Assembly (NCBI RefSeq): GCF_036002945.1
Contig: NZ_CP108529.1
Coordinates: 1,116,001 to 1,180,000, forward strand
Source of the DNA: Streptomyces sp. NBC_01224
GTDB lineage: Bacteria > Actinomycetota > Actinomycetes > Streptomycetales > Streptomycetaceae
Length of the DNA stretch: 64,000 bases
Direction of reading: 5' to 3'
The notes beneath the pieces were generated by a model. The model made no database searches. It had not been told where the DNA came from and was given only the letters and a program-made list of their open reading frames with translations. Of the stretch, positions 37,283-46,786 are shown piece after piece (within the stretch, counting starts at the first letter, position 1; every line of letters begins with the position of its first letter). Made by a program: the position numbers and the translations under genes.

Positions 37283-37716
37283 AGAACGCAATGTCCCACC
37301 TGCTCGGAGCACGCCGCTCCCGTGGGCCCCAGCGAGCCGTCGCCACGGGCACAGTGCAGTTGCCGCTGCCCCCCGCGCTGTCGGCGAGCCTGGGCTGCGA
37401 CGCGGTGGGGGTGCCGTCCCGGTACGGCTTTCGGCTCATGTCTCATCTGCCACGCACCGGTTGCGTCTTCGCGGACGCCGACCGCTGGTGGTGGATCGTG
37501 CCTGCGGGCTCCGACCTCGATCTGGACTGGCCCGCGCAGGCCGCCTATGCGAAAGGGGCCCGCGTTCCGGCAGTGCGGCCCCGGCTGATCCACCAGCCCG
37601 ACAACCGCGCGCCGTACACCCCGCCCATCCCACTCTTCCTGATGGTATGTCAGCTCACCGGCGTGACGCCGTCGTGGGCACCGTCCGGCGGCGCACGCGC
37701 CGTTTCCGCTCCCTGA
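37276..37716 (+). CDS. Protein of unknown function coupled to the anti-sigma-like ATPase
   Basis: 146 residues. The ATG at 37276 lies inside the ATPase gene (7-base overlap), so it is translated with it. Soluble, Pro- and Trp-rich (DADRWWWIVPAGSDLDLDWPAQ, then RPRLIHQPDNRAPYTPPIPLFLMVCQLTG). No family recognised with certainty, but the same gene order is frequent in Streptomyces, which suggests a partner of the ATPase. A terminator follows 15 bases after the stop. Confidence 0.7.
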   Translation: MLKNAMSHLLGARRSRGPQRAVATGTVQLPLPPALSASLGCDAVGVPSRYGFRLMSHLPRTGCVFADADRWWWIVPAGSDLDLDWPAQAAYAKGARVPAVRPRLIHQPDNRAPYTPPIPLFLMVCQLTGVTPSWAPSGGARAVSAP

Positions 37717-37731
37717 CGCATCCGGGAGGGG

Positions 37732-37755
37732 GCGGGGTTCCCTCAGGAACCCCGC
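37732..37755 (+). terminator. Stem-loop terminator
   Basis: Perfect 10-base arms (37732-37741 and 37746-37755) with loop CTCA, just after the gene ending at 37716. It also marks the 3' edge of the CBM6 remnant on the other strand. Confidence 0.75.
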
Positions 37756-38061
37756 GTGCGTGCCGGTGACGGTGCGCAGCGGCTTCACGGACTGCTCCTG
37801 CCAGGTATCAAAACCGCCGGTGGACCTCACCGGCAGCACACCCACGTGCGGGCCGGCCGGGCTGTCCAGACGCACGTGGAGCACCCCGGCGTGACCTTCT
37901 CCGGCCGCCGCGAGGCGGGCCGTCAGCCGGTCCGTCCCTGCGCCGAACTGGACCTCGCGGAAAACGAACCGGTCGCCGGAGCCGAGCACTCCGGTCGCCG
38001 CGTCGCCCCGCGCCGCCCCCTTGACGTCGGTGGCCTGTTCGGCCTGGAGGGTGGCGGCGGC
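37745..38061 (-). pseudogene. Remnant of a CBM6-type carbohydrate-binding domain
   Basis: Minus-strand reading gives TLQAEQATDVKGAARGDATG, then LGSGDRFVFREVQFG, HVRLDSPAGPHVGVLPVRST and GGFDTWQEQSVKPLRTVTGTH. This is the pattern of family 6 carbohydrate-binding modules (start AEx, middle LDSPxGPxxGxLPVxSTGGxDTW, end VTGTH). There is no enzyme domain, start or stop context, and the frame runs into an unrelated sequence after GTH. Probably the C-terminal piece of a lost glycoside hydrolase. Confidence 0.6.
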
Positions 38062-38087
38062 GTCCGGCCCGTCCGCGTACAGCCGGG

Positions 38088-38338
38088 GCGCTGACGGACG
38101 AGGTGGCGGCCGGCCGGATCAGCGCCGTACTCGATGTCACCGATCCGGAACCCCTGCGGCCCGATTAGCCGGCTTCTCGACCTGCCGGGCGCCTTCCTGA
38201 CGCCGCATCTGGCGGGCTCGCTCTACCAATGAGCTGGAACGGCTCGGGAGTGCGGCGGTCGACGAGGTGGAGCGTCTGGTCTCGGGGTTGCCATTTGCTC
38301 GCTCCGTACACAGGGAAAAGCTCTCACACAGCGGTTGA
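38088..38338 (+). pseudogene. Frameshifted 3' remnant of a D-2-hydroxyacid dehydrogenase
   Basis: Three frames join into one family C-terminus: ALTDEVAAGRISAVLDVTDPEPLRP (stop at 38166-38168), then +1 to SRLLDLPGAFLTPHLAGSLYQ (stop at 38230), then +1 to NELERLGSAAVDEVERLVSG and a final stop at 38336-38338. The order and motifs (VLDVTxPEPL, TPHLAGS) are those of phosphoglycerate-dehydrogenase-like enzymes. At least two frameshifts and loss of the whole N-terminal part make it a pseudogene. It abuts the CBM6 remnant, on the opposite strand. Confidence 0.75.
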
Positions 38339-38381
38339 CCTGCTGCTTCACTCACCGGACACCCCGGTCACGCTGCGTTGT

Positions 38382-38410
38382 CAGTGGTCCGTTCTACTGT
38401 GGCACCACTG
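38382..38410 (+). promoter_or_regulatory. Inverted repeat in the likely promoter of the five-gene operon
   Basis: CAGTGGT (38382-38388) and ACCACTG (38404-38410) around 15 bases that include TACTGT (38395-38400), a possible -10 box. No matching -35 was seen. 51 bases before the GTG at 38462. Possible operator. Confidence 0.35.
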
Positions 38411-38461
38411 ATCGAAAAGCCCGCGGCAGGCGGGCTGTCCGGGTGTGAAGGGGGCGGGGCC

Positions 38462-41400
38462 GTGCGCCGCTGGGAGTACGTCGAGGGCAGTGCCTCGAAG
38501 TTCTGGGAGACCGAGGCCGAGGGTGCCGTGGTGACGGTGCGCTACGGGCGGTGCGGGAGCGACGGGCGTACGCAGACGAAGGAGTACGCGTCGGCCGAGG
38601 CCGCGTCGGCGCAGGTCCGCAAGACGATCGCGGAGAAGGAGAAGAAGGGGTACCGCGAGGTGGGGGCGTCGACTGCGAGGGCCGCAACTGGAACAGGGGC
38701 TGCGACTCGAACCGCGCCCGGCGCGGTTCCCGAAGCGGACACTCCTGCGCTTCCCGAAGCGGACGCTCTTGCTCTGCCCGACGAGGACACCTTTGTTCTT
38801 CCCGCGAGCTGGCGGCGAACGCTCCACCCCCGGCGCGGCGGAGTGCACCGGGTGCCCGGCAAGGCGCGGAAGGAGACGCTCGAGAAGGTCGAGACCCGGA
38901 TCGTCGAAGAGGCGTCCTGGATCAAGGAGTTCGTGGACGCGCCGCGTTCGGATGCGGGGCTGGCCGACCATCTCCGGTCGCATGCCGCCGGAAGCCCCTC
39001 GCCGGTCGGAGCGGCCGTACTGGCCTCGGTCGTCCAGCTTCCCGTGCCCGACTCCGCGTGGGCGGACCACTGGTCCGAGCGCTACGGTCTGCCGTTCGCC
39101 GCACGGGCCGCGGTCGAGCTGTTCTCGGTCGACGCCGACTGGCACCAGAGCGGCCACCGGCGGAGCGCGCCCCGGCTGGAGGCACTCGCAGGCCCGCGCC
39201 ACGCGTACTGGGCGAGGGACCGCCGATTGCCGATGGACCGGGTCCGTACGCTGCTCGCCGTGGCCGACGAGGAGACCTACCGGGAGACGGTCGAGGCGCT
39301 GGCCGGGTGCCGCACCGATGCCCTGCGCAAGATCATCGTCTCTTATCTGGTACCGAGTGAGGCCGGCTGGGTCGACGACCTCTGCACGGACCCCGAAGTG
39401 AGCGCGGAGCGGGACCACACCCTGCGCGCCATGGTGTTCAGCTCGCTGAACTCGGCCGACCAGATGGCGCGGTTCCCCCACCGGCCGGCCTTCACCGACA
39501 GCGTCGCGTTCATCGCGACGGTCGCCGAGGGCATCGGACCGGCTATCGCTCCCCTGCTGGCCGACTCCCTCAACGGCAACCACTACTACCCCGACGGCGT
39601 GAAGCTCACTGCCAACTCCCTGGCCGAGCTCCCCACCGACGAGGCCTTCCTCGCCCTGCTGGCCCATGCGGACTCCAAGTATGTCCGCCCGGCTCTCCTC
39701 GACGCCATACGCCGCTATCCGGTACGTGCGGTGCGGCTGCTGGCCGCCGAGGCACGCGGCACCTCGGCCGCGTCGTCCAGCCGGACACTGCAACTGCTGC
39801 GCGGTCATATCGGCGCCCACCACGATCTGGTCTCGCTCGCACTCGAGGATCTGGACGCCGAGGTCGTGGAGATCGTCGAACCGCTGCTCAACCCTGCGGA
39901 CCTGATCGCCGACGCACCCGTGGACGCCCTGCCGACCGTGCTGACGGCGCCGCCGTGGTCCCGGCCCCGCACCCATGCCAAGGCCGTGGTGGTGACGGGA
40001 CTGACCACGGTGTCCGAGCCCTCGCTGGAGTGGCTGCCCGAGGAGCAGACGGCATGGGCGGCCAGCTCCTCCTGGTACACGACCAGGCACAGCAACGGCG
40101 ACTGGGAGAAGGACACCGCCACCCTGCATCACGACTTGGCCGTGGGCGATCTACGGCCGGCCTGGGTCTTCGTCCACGGGCCCGAGGAACTGGTCGCTCC
40201 GCTGCTGGCCACCTGGGATCCGACCGACCTGTGGGACGGCGAGGACACCCTCAAGCCGATCGCCGCCCGCTTCGGCCTCGCCGCGCTGCCACTGCTGCTG
40301 CGCGCCGTGCCCCGGCAGCCCGGTGCGCTCGCCCCACTGCTGCTCCCGTTCGTCGATGCGCAGGTCGCCCGGCACATGGCGGACTGGGCGGCACGGCTCA
40401 AGTCCACTGCGGCGACCGCTCGTTCCTGGTTCACCCGGCACGGCATCGCGGCCGCCCCGCTCCTGGTGCCGGACGCCGTGGGCAAGGCGGGTGCCGCACG
40501 GCGCGCCGCCGAAGGGGCACTGACGCTGATCGCCACGGTGCACGGCGACACTGTGGTGCGCGATGCCGCCCGGGCGTACGGCACGCAGGCGGCTGCCGCG
40601 GTGGAGGCGCTGCTGGCCGCTGACCCGCTGGAGCGAGCGCTGCCCGTCAAGATGCCTGTGCTGCCGGGCTGGGCGGAGCCCTCGCTGCTGCCCCAGATCA
40701 CAGTCCGCTCCGGCGGTGCGCTGCCGGCGCAGTCGGTGCGCCACGCCCTGACGATGCTGGCGCTGTCGAAGCCCGGCGAGGTGTACCCGGGGGCCGCTTC
40801 GCTCGTCGAGACGGCCGATACCACTTCACTCGCCGAGTTCGCATGGGCCCTGTTCGAGCAGTGGCAGCTGGCCAATTTGCCCGCGAAGGAGTCGTGGGCG
40901 CTGCACGCGCTGGGACTGCTGGGCGACGACGAGACGGTCCGCCGGCTCACACCGGTCATCCGGTCCTGGCCCGGTGAGGGTGCGCACCACCGGGCGGTGG
41001 AGGGCCTTGATGTGCTGGCGTCCATCGGCACCGACGTTGCGCTCCTGCATCTGCACGGCATCTCGCAGCGGGTGAAGTTCAAGGCGTTGAAGGCACGCGC
41101 CCAGGAGAAGATCGCCGAGGTCGCCGCGGGGCTCGGGCTGACCGGGGAACAGCTCTCCGACCGTCTGGTGCCGGACCTCGGTCTGGACGCGGACGGTTCG
41201 ACGGTCGTCGACTACGGCACCCGTTCGTTCACGGTCGGCTTCGACGAGCAGTTGCGGCCCTATGTGCTGGACGGTGACGGCAAGCGCCGCAAGGATCTGC
41301 CGCAGCCCGGAGCCCGGGACGACGCGGAGCTCGCCCCGGCAGAGCGCAAGCGGTTCATGGCGCTCAAGAAGGACGTCCGGACGATCGCCTCCGACCAGGT

Positions 41401-42103
41401 GCGCCGACTCGAGGCCGCGATGGTGACCGGGCGTTCCTGGACGGCCCAGGAGTTCCAGGAGCTGTTCGTCGGTCATCCGCTGCTGTGGCATCTGGTACGC
41501 CGACTGGTCTGGCTGAGTGAGACGGGCGACGACGTGCGCACGGCGTTCCGGGTCGCGGAGGACCGTACGTTCGCCGACGCGGAGGACGATGTCTTCGCCC
41601 TGACCGACGACGCGACCGTGCGGCTCGCGCACCCGCTGCATCTCGGGGAGGAACTGGCCACCTGGTCCGAGGTGTTCGCCGACTACGAGATCCTTCAGCC
41701 GTTCGCGCAGCTCGGACGCACCGTGTTCGTGCTGTCCGAGGAGGAGAGGTCGGGTTACCGGCTCACCAGGTTCGAGGGCCTCAAGGTGCCGACCGGGAAG
41801 GTCCTGGGGCTGGAGCGGCGAGGCTGGGAGCGCGGGGCGCCTCAGGACGCCGGAGTGGAGCGCTGGATCTCCAAGCGGCTGACCGACGACTGCTATCTGG
41901 TGATCGCGCTGTACGAGGGCATCGCGGTCGGGGTGGTCGACATGTTCCCCGACCAGATCCTCGAAACGGTCTGGCTCGACGGCCGGCCCAACGATCACTG
42001 GGACAGTCGCAGCCACCTGCTCCGTTTCGCCGACCTGGACGCGGTGACCGTGTCCGAACTCCTCGGCGACCTGTCGGAACTGACCGAGGGCGTCGCATCA
42101 TGA
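38462..42103 (+). CDS. WGR-domain DUF4132 protein (YehI/MolR-like), first gene of the five-gene MoxR-VWA operon
   Basis: 1213 residues from the GTG at 38462, which follows GAAGGGGG and starts exactly at the WGR domain (RRWEYVEGSASKFWE, YGRCGSDGRTQTKEY; residues 1-66, with Y in place of the family W). A linker with imperfect acidic Leu-Pro repeats (EADTPALPEADALALPDEDT) lies at about 80-120. Most of the protein is helical HEAT-like repeats (residues about 130-900), and the last 300 residues are DUF4132 (TAQEFQELFVGHPLLWHLVRRLVWL ... FEGLKVPTGKVLGLERRGWERG). Length and order match E. coli YehI (about 1210 residues). WGR domains bind nucleic acid or PARP-like partners; the rest could be a scaffold. 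ATGA overlap with the MoxR gene. Confidence 0.9.
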   Translation: MRRWEYVEGSASKFWETEAEGAVVTVRYGRCGSDGRTQTKEYASAEAASAQVRKTIAEKEKKGYREVGASTARAATGTGAATRTAPGAVPEADTPALPEADALALPDEDTFVLPASWRRTLHPRRGGVHRVPGKARKETLEKVETRIVEEASWIKEFVDAPRSDAGLADHLRSHAAGSPSPVGAAVLASVVQLPVPDSAWADHWSERYGLPFAARAAVELFSVDADWHQSGHRRSAPRLEALAGPRHAYWARDRRLPMDRVRTLLAVADEETYRETVEALAGCRTDALRKIIVSYLVPSEAGWVDDLCTDPEVSAERDHTLRAMVFSSLNSADQMARFPHRPAFTDSVAFIATVAEGIGPAIAPLLADSLNGNHYYPDGVKLTANSLAELPTDEAFLALLAHADSKYVRPALLDAIRRYPVRAVRLLAAEARGTSAASSSRTLQLLRGHIGAHHDLVSLALEDLDAEVVEIVEPLLNPADLIADAPVDALPTVLTAPPWSRPRTHAKAVVVTGLTTVSEPSLEWLPEEQTAWAASSSWYTTRHSNGDWEKDTATLHHDLAVGDLRPAWVFVHGPEELVAPLLATWDPTDLWDGEDTLKPIAARFGLAALPLLLRAVPRQPGALAPLLLPFVDAQVARHMADWAARLKSTAATARSWFTRHGIAAAPLLVPDAVGKAGAARRAAEGALTLIATVHGDTVVRDAARAYGTQAAAAVEALLAADPLERALPVKMPVLPGWAEPSLLPQITVRSGGALPAQSVRHALTMLALSKPGEVYPGAASLVETADTTSLAEFAWALFEQWQLANLPAKESWALHALGLLGDDETVRRLTPVIRSWPGEGAHHRAVEGLDVLASIGTDVALLHLHGISQRVKFKALKARAQEKIAEVAAGLGLTGEQLSDRLVPDLGLDADGSTVVDYGTRSFTVGFDEQLRPYVLDGDGKRRKDLPQPGARDDAELAPAERKRFMALKKDVRTIASDQVRRLEAAMVTGRSWTAQEFQELFVGHPLLWHLVRRLVWLSETGDDVRTAFRVAEDRTFADAEDDVFALTDDATVRLAHPLHLGEELATWSEVFADYEILQPFAQLGRTVFVLSEEERSGYRLTRFEGLKVPTGKVLGLERRGWERGAPQDAGVERWISKRLTDDCYLVIALYEGIAVGVVDMFPDQILETVWLDGRPNDHWDSRSHLLRFADLDAVTVSELLGDLSELTEGVAS

Positions 42104-43236
42104 CCGTACGGAACGAGACGCGCCTTGAGACACCGGACGGCGGTCCGACTCCGGTGCAGCGGCCACCGGCAGAGGTGCGGTACGCCGAGGAGCTGGCCGC
42201 ACTGCGGGCCGGTGACCGTGATCCGCGGCCGCCGGGCTGGGAGTTGAGCCTGCGCGCTGCGCGCCGCTTCGTCATCGGTGACGCGGACACGGGTATCAGC
42301 CGGAAGTTCGTCGGCAATCCCTCATTGGTGGACCGGGCACTGGTGACACTGGCGACAAGCCGTGGGCTGATGCTGGTCGGGGAGCCAGGCACCGCCAAGT
42401 CGCTGCTCTCCGAACTGATCGCGGCCGCGGTCAGCGGGGACTCGACGCTGACGGTTCAGGGTGGCGCGGCCACCACCGAGGACCAGATCAAGTACGGCTG
42501 GAATTACGCACTGCTGGTCGCCGAGGGGCCCTCCACCCGCTCGCTGGTCCCGGCTCCGATGCTGCGTGGCATGGCGGAGGGCAGGCTCGTGCGGTTCGAG
42601 GAGATCACCCGCTGTCCGCTGGAGGTGCAGGACTCTCTGTTGTCGCTGCTCTCCGAGCGGGTGGTGGCGATCCCCGAGCTGACAGGGCCGGACGACATGG
42701 TCTTCGCCCGGCAGGGCTTCAATGTCATCGCGACGGCCAATACCCGGGACCGGGGCGTCAATGAGATGAGTGCGGCGCTCAAACGGCGGTTCAACTTCGA
42801 GACCGTGTTCCCGATCCCCGACCTGGACACCGAACTGGCGCTTGTCGAGGCGGAGGTGACCACTCTTCTGCGGCGTTCGGGGGTGGAGCCGCCGCCGGAC
42901 CGGGATGTGCTGGAGGTCCTGGTCGGTACGTTCCGGGAGCTGCGTGCAGGGGCCGGCGGGAAGGGCGGCCCCGGTGGGGGCTCGGACCGTCCTTCGGCGG
43001 TGATGAGTACCGCGGAGGCCGTCTCGGTCGCCCATGCCGTGGGCGTGCGCGGCTGGTTCCTGCGCGGCGAGCCGGGCAGTGCCGCCGACGTGGTGGCGTG
43101 TCTGGCGGGGACGGCGGCGAAGGACAGCCCGGAAGACCTGGCCCGGCTGCGCCGCTATCTGGAGCAGCAGGTGCCGCGCCGTCGCAGCCCGGCGTGGCAG
43201 GCCCTGTACGACGCACGCCATCTGCTGGCCGACTGA
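42100..43236 (+). CDS. MoxR/YehL-like AAA+ ATPase
   Basis: 378 residues. Walker A GEPGTAKS at 94-101, Walker B RFEEIT at 165-170 (first acidic residue replaced by the F-E-E form), sensor 1 ATANTRDRG at 211-219, arginine finger ALKRRF at 226-231. MoxR AAA+ proteins form hexameric rings that work as chaperones or metal-insertion motors together with VWA proteins; the VWA partner is three genes on. Couples by ATGA to the WGR gene and by TGATG to the DUF5682 gene, so subunits are likely made in fixed ratio. Confidence 0.93.
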   Translation: MTVRNETRLETPDGGPTPVQRPPAEVRYAEELAALRAGDRDPRPPGWELSLRAARRFVIGDADTGISRKFVGNPSLVDRALVTLATSRGLMLVGEPGTAKSLLSELIAAAVSGDSTLTVQGGAATTEDQIKYGWNYALLVAEGPSTRSLVPAPMLRGMAEGRLVRFEEITRCPLEVQDSLLSLLSERVVAIPELTGPDDMVFARQGFNVIATANTRDRGVNEMSAALKRRFNFETVFPIPDLDTELALVEAEVTTLLRRSGVEPPPDRDVLEVLVGTFRELRAGAGGKGGPGGGSDRPSAVMSTAEAVSVAHAVGVRGWFLRGEPGSAADVVACLAGTAAKDSPEDLARLRRYLEQQVPRRRSPAWQALYDARHLLAD

Positions 43237-45596
43237 TGTCCGCGGTGTTCCTGGGGGTGCGTCACCACTCCCCGGCCTGCGCACGGCTCGTCGAGCGGAC
43301 CATCGAGGAGCTTCGGCCCGCCCAGGTGCTGATCGAGGGTCCCGCCGAGATGAACGGACGGCTGGACGAGCTGCTGCTCGGGCATGAGCTGCCGGTCGCG
43401 GTGTTCAGCCACTACCGCGACGGGCAGCGGTCCGCGACGTCCTGGGCGCCGCTCTGCGACTACTCGCCCGAGTGGGTCGCGCTGCGGGCGGGGCGGGCGG
43501 CCGGGGCGCAGGTCCGTTTCATCGATCTGCCTGCCTGGCACCCGGCGTTCGCCGAGCGCACCAACCGCTATGCCGATGCGGAGGTCCGCTACGCGGAGGC
43601 GACGGAGCGGCTGTGCCGACAATTCGCGGTGGACTCCTCGGACGCCTTGTGGGACCGCCTGTTCGAGGTGGAGCCCGACGACGGTCTCGCCGAGCGGCTC
43701 GACGCGTACTTCGCGCTGGTGCGCGGGGACGCGGAAGCCGATGCCGGCGACCGGGCGCGCGAAACGTACATGGCGGCGTGGGTCCGGGCGGCGGTCGCCA
43801 GGGCCGGGGACCGGCCGGTGCTGGTGGTGACCGGCGGCTTCCACCAGCCCGCGCTCCGGGCGCTCACCGGATCCGGCGGGGGGAGCGCTGCCGACGGCGA
43901 CGGCTGGGAGCGGAGCGCGGACGGGTGGCCGGTGGTGCCCGCCCCGCCGGACGGGGCCATGGCCGGGAGTTTCCTCGTGCCGTACTCCTTCCGGCAGTTG
44001 GACGCCTTTGCCGGGTACCAGTCGGGGATGCCGTCACCCGGCTACTACCAGCACGTGTGGGAGGCGGGCCCCGAAGCCGCGGCGGACGGCTTGCTGCGCG
44101 TGGTCGTCGAGCGGCTGCGGGCGCGCAGGTTCCCGGTCTCCACCGCCGATCTGATCGCCGCGCGGAGTCTGGCCCAGGGACTCACGGCGCTGCGCGGCCA
44201 TCCGCGCCCCGCCAGGATCGATGTGCTGGACGGTCTCGCGGGCGCCCTGATCACGGACGACCTGGACCGCCCGCTCCCGTGGACGAGCCGGGGCACGCTG
44301 ACGACCGGGGCCCATCCTGCGGTCGTCGAGATGGTGGCGGCCTGCAGCGGCGACCGCACCGGTCAACTCCATCCCCGCACTCCGGCGCCGCCACTGGTTC
44401 ACGATGTGGCGGCGCAGCTGGCCGGGCTGGCGCTCGACGGCGGCCCCGAGGCCTTGTACCGCCTCGATCTCACGGTCTCCACCGACCTGGAGCGCAGCCG
44501 GGTGCTGCACCGGCTGCGGGTGCTGGGGATTCCCGGTCACGGGCGGACGGCCGGCCCCGAGCGCGGAATCGACCCGGTCTGCACCGAACGCTGGGAGGCG
44601 CGGTCCGTCTCGGGGCGCGAGGCCGCGCTGGTGGAGGCGGGGGCCTACGGCGCGACCCTGTCGGAGGCGGCGGCAGCCACGCTCACCGAGCGCACGCGGG
44701 ACGCCGCGGCCGAGGCCGATGGCCTGGCCCGGGTGCTGTTCGACGCCGTGCTGTGCGGGATGGACGGGTTCTCCGAGGAGTTGCTCGGTGACCTGGCCTC
44801 AGGCGTAGGCGAGTTGAAGCACGCCGGATCGCTCGGAGACATACTTTCCACGGCCCTGGGGCTCTGGCGGCACGACCGGGTGTTCGGGGTGGCGCGCGGT
44901 CCGCTGCTCGCCACTGTGATCAACGGGGCGACGGGTCGGCTGCTGTGGCTTCTGGAGGGGGCGCGCGGTGCGTCGGGGGTGGACTTCCCTCGTCTGCGGG
45001 CCGTGGTCGCGGTGCGCGACGCCCTGCTGCACGCGCCGGGGTTGCTCTCCGTCCCGCGGGAGACGGCGGCCGCGATCGCGTGGCGGATCAGCGGCGATCC
45101 GGAGGCACCGATCGATCTGCGCGGGGCCGCGTTCGGACTGCACCGGGCCCTGGCGCAGGGCCCGGACACCTCCGGGGACCCGGCCGAGGCGGTACGTACG
45201 GTCGTGACGGCCGGTACTGATGCGCTCGGCGACTGGCTGGCCGGACTGTTCGCGCTCGCCCGCGACGAGGTGACGGGCGCGGTGCGGAACGAGGGCGGGG
45301 ACGAGCGCGGCGGTGGCGCGGAGTCGCTGATCGATGTGCTGGACAGCCTGGTCTGCGCGCTGCCCGACAACGAATTCCTGTCGGGTCTGCCCGCTCTGCG
45401 TCAGGCCTTCGCATTCTTCCCGCCACGCGAACGCGACCGGATCGCCGGTCGCCTGTTGGAACGGCGCGGGGTGCGCGGCTCGTCGCGTTCCCTGCTGCGG
45501 ACCACCGAGGACCCGCTGCTGATCGCCCGGGCCCGCTCCCTGGAGGAGTCCGTGTCCCGACTGCTGGCCCGCTATGAACTGGGAGCCACCCCATGA
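43236..45596 (+). CDS. DUF5682 protein (YehM-like)
   Basis: 786 residues. Start at the ATG sharing a base with the MoxR stop; a longer frame upstream is only antisense-like reading of the MoxR gene. The N-terminal part (VFLGVRHHSPACARLVERTIEELRPAQVLIEGPAEMN) resembles the TraB/EreA-like fold, with conserved HH and E residues as candidate metal or active-site residues; VRFIDLPAWHPAF and VVTGGFHQPAL are further conserved pieces. The C-terminal half is helical. Family function unknown; it occurs almost only beside MoxR and VWA genes. Confidence 0.88.
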   Translation: MSAVFLGVRHHSPACARLVERTIEELRPAQVLIEGPAEMNGRLDELLLGHELPVAVFSHYRDGQRSATSWAPLCDYSPEWVALRAGRAAGAQVRFIDLPAWHPAFAERTNRYADAEVRYAEATERLCRQFAVDSSDALWDRLFEVEPDDGLAERLDAYFALVRGDAEADAGDRARETYMAAWVRAAVARAGDRPVLVVTGGFHQPALRALTGSGGGSAADGDGWERSADGWPVVPAPPDGAMAGSFLVPYSFRQLDAFAGYQSGMPSPGYYQHVWEAGPEAAADGLLRVVVERLRARRFPVSTADLIAARSLAQGLTALRGHPRPARIDVLDGLAGALITDDLDRPLPWTSRGTLTTGAHPAVVEMVAACSGDRTGQLHPRTPAPPLVHDVAAQLAGLALDGGPEALYRLDLTVSTDLERSRVLHRLRVLGIPGHGRTAGPERGIDPVCTERWEARSVSGREAALVEAGAYGATLSEAAAATLTERTRDAAAEADGLARVLFDAVLCGMDGFSEELLGDLASGVGELKHAGSLGDILSTALGLWRHDRVFGVARGPLLATVINGATGRLLWLLEGARGASGVDFPRLRAVVAVRDALLHAPGLLSVPRETAAAIAWRISGDPEAPIDLRGAAFGLHRALAQGPDTSGDPAEAVRTVVTAGTDALGDWLAGLFALARDEVTGAVRNEGGDERGGGAESLIDVLDSLVCALPDNEFLSGLPALRQAFAFFPPRERDRIAGRLLERRGVRGSSRSLLRTTEDPLLIARARSLEESVSRLLARYELGATP

Positions 45597-46786
45597 CCAC
45601 GCCCGAACACGTACCCGGCCGCGCACCCACGCCCGGGGAAGGAACCGGCACGGCTCCCGACGCCGGGCTGGAACGCTGGCGGCTGGTCCTCGGTTCCGCC
45701 GCCGAACGGCACACCGGACCGCTGGGGCCGGGCAACGCCGGCCGGGATGCCGCACTCGACTGGCTCTACGGCCGCGACCCCGACCTCGCCAGACGCGGTG
45801 TGCGCCGCTCCGGCACCACCCCCCGCCAGGGAGGTGACGGCCCGTCCGCCGTGACCGCGATCGACTGGCTCGACGACATCCACCGGCTCTTCCCGAAGGA
45901 GACCATCGAGCGCCTGGAGCGGGACGCCGTCGAACGGTACGGCATCCAGGAGATAGTCACCGACCCCGCGGTGCTGGAGCGGGTCGAGCCGAGCCCCACT
46001 CTGCTGCGGGCCGTGCTGCGCACCAAGCATCTGATGAACCCGCAGGTGTTGCGACTGGCCCGGCGCATCGTCGAGTCGGTGGTGAAGCAGCTCCTGGCCA
46101 AGCTCCGGCCGGAGATCCGCCGGGCGTTCCACGGTACCCGCTCCCGCAAGCCCAGCCGGGTGCCACTGGCCAGGGACTTCGACTTCCGGCAGACCGTACG
46201 GGCCAACCTCGCCCACTACCAGCCGGCCGAGCGGCGTCTTCTGATCGAGCGCGCCCACTTCCACTCCCGTACCCAACGCCATGTGACGCAGTGGCAACTG
46301 ATTCTGCTGGTGGACCAGTCGGGCTCGATGGCCGGATCGGTGATCCACTCGGCGGTGACCGCCGCGTGTCTGTGGGGCCTGCCCGGCCTCAAGACGCACC
46401 TCGTCGCCTTCGACACCCAGGTGGTGGACCTGACCTCCGATGTGACCGACCCGGTGGAGCTGCTGATGCGGGTCCAGCTGGGCGGCGGCACCGACATCGC
46501 GCGGGCCGTGGAGTACGGCGCGGGTCTGGTGGAGAATCCGCGGCGCACGATCGTCGCGCTGATCACCGACTTCTACGAGGGCGGCGACCCCTACCGGCTG
46601 CTGCGCACGGTGCGGGCGCTGGTGGAGCAGGGCAGCACCGTGCTGGGGCTGGCCGCGCTCGACGAGGACGCCGACCCCGAGTACGACCGTGAGCTGGCCG
46701 GACGGCTCGCCGCGGCCGGGGCACACATCGGGGCGATGACACCTGGCCGCCTCGCCGAGTTCGTAGCCGAGAGGCTGGGCCGATGA
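45593..46786 (+). CDS. VWA-domain protein (YehP-like), partner of the MoxR ATPase
   Basis: 397 residues. A helical N-terminal region (residues 1-200) precedes a von Willebrand A domain with a complete MIDAS: DQSGSMAGS at 241-249, GGGTD at 297-301 and ITDFYEGG. Metal-dependent binding of a partner peptide is expected. Classic partner of MoxR ATPases. Overlaps both neighbours by ATGA. Confidence 0.92.
   Translation: MTTPEHVPGRAPTPGEGTGTAPDAGLERWRLVLGSAAERHTGPLGPGNAGRDAALDWLYGRDPDLARRGVRRSGTTPRQGGDGPSAVTAIDWLDDIHRLFPKETIERLERDAVERYGIQEIVTDPAVLERVEPSPTLLRAVLRTKHLMNPQVLRLARRIVESVVKQLLAKLRPEIRRAFHGTRSRKPSRVPLARDFDFRQTVRANLAHYQPAERRLLIERAHFHSRTQRHVTQWQLILLVDQSGSMAGSVIHSAVTAACLWGLPGLKTHLVAFDTQVVDLTSDVTDPVELLMRVQLGGGTDIARAVEYGAGLVENPRRTIVALITDFYEGGDPYRLLRTVRALVEQGSTVLGLAALDEDADPEYDRELAGRLAAAGAHIGAMTPGRLAEFVAERLGR

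Noticed and set aside
38381..40132. 583-residue minus-strand frame opposite the WGR-DUF4132 gene
   Set aside because: Low-complexity antisense reading; the plus frame has WGR and DUF4132 signatures.
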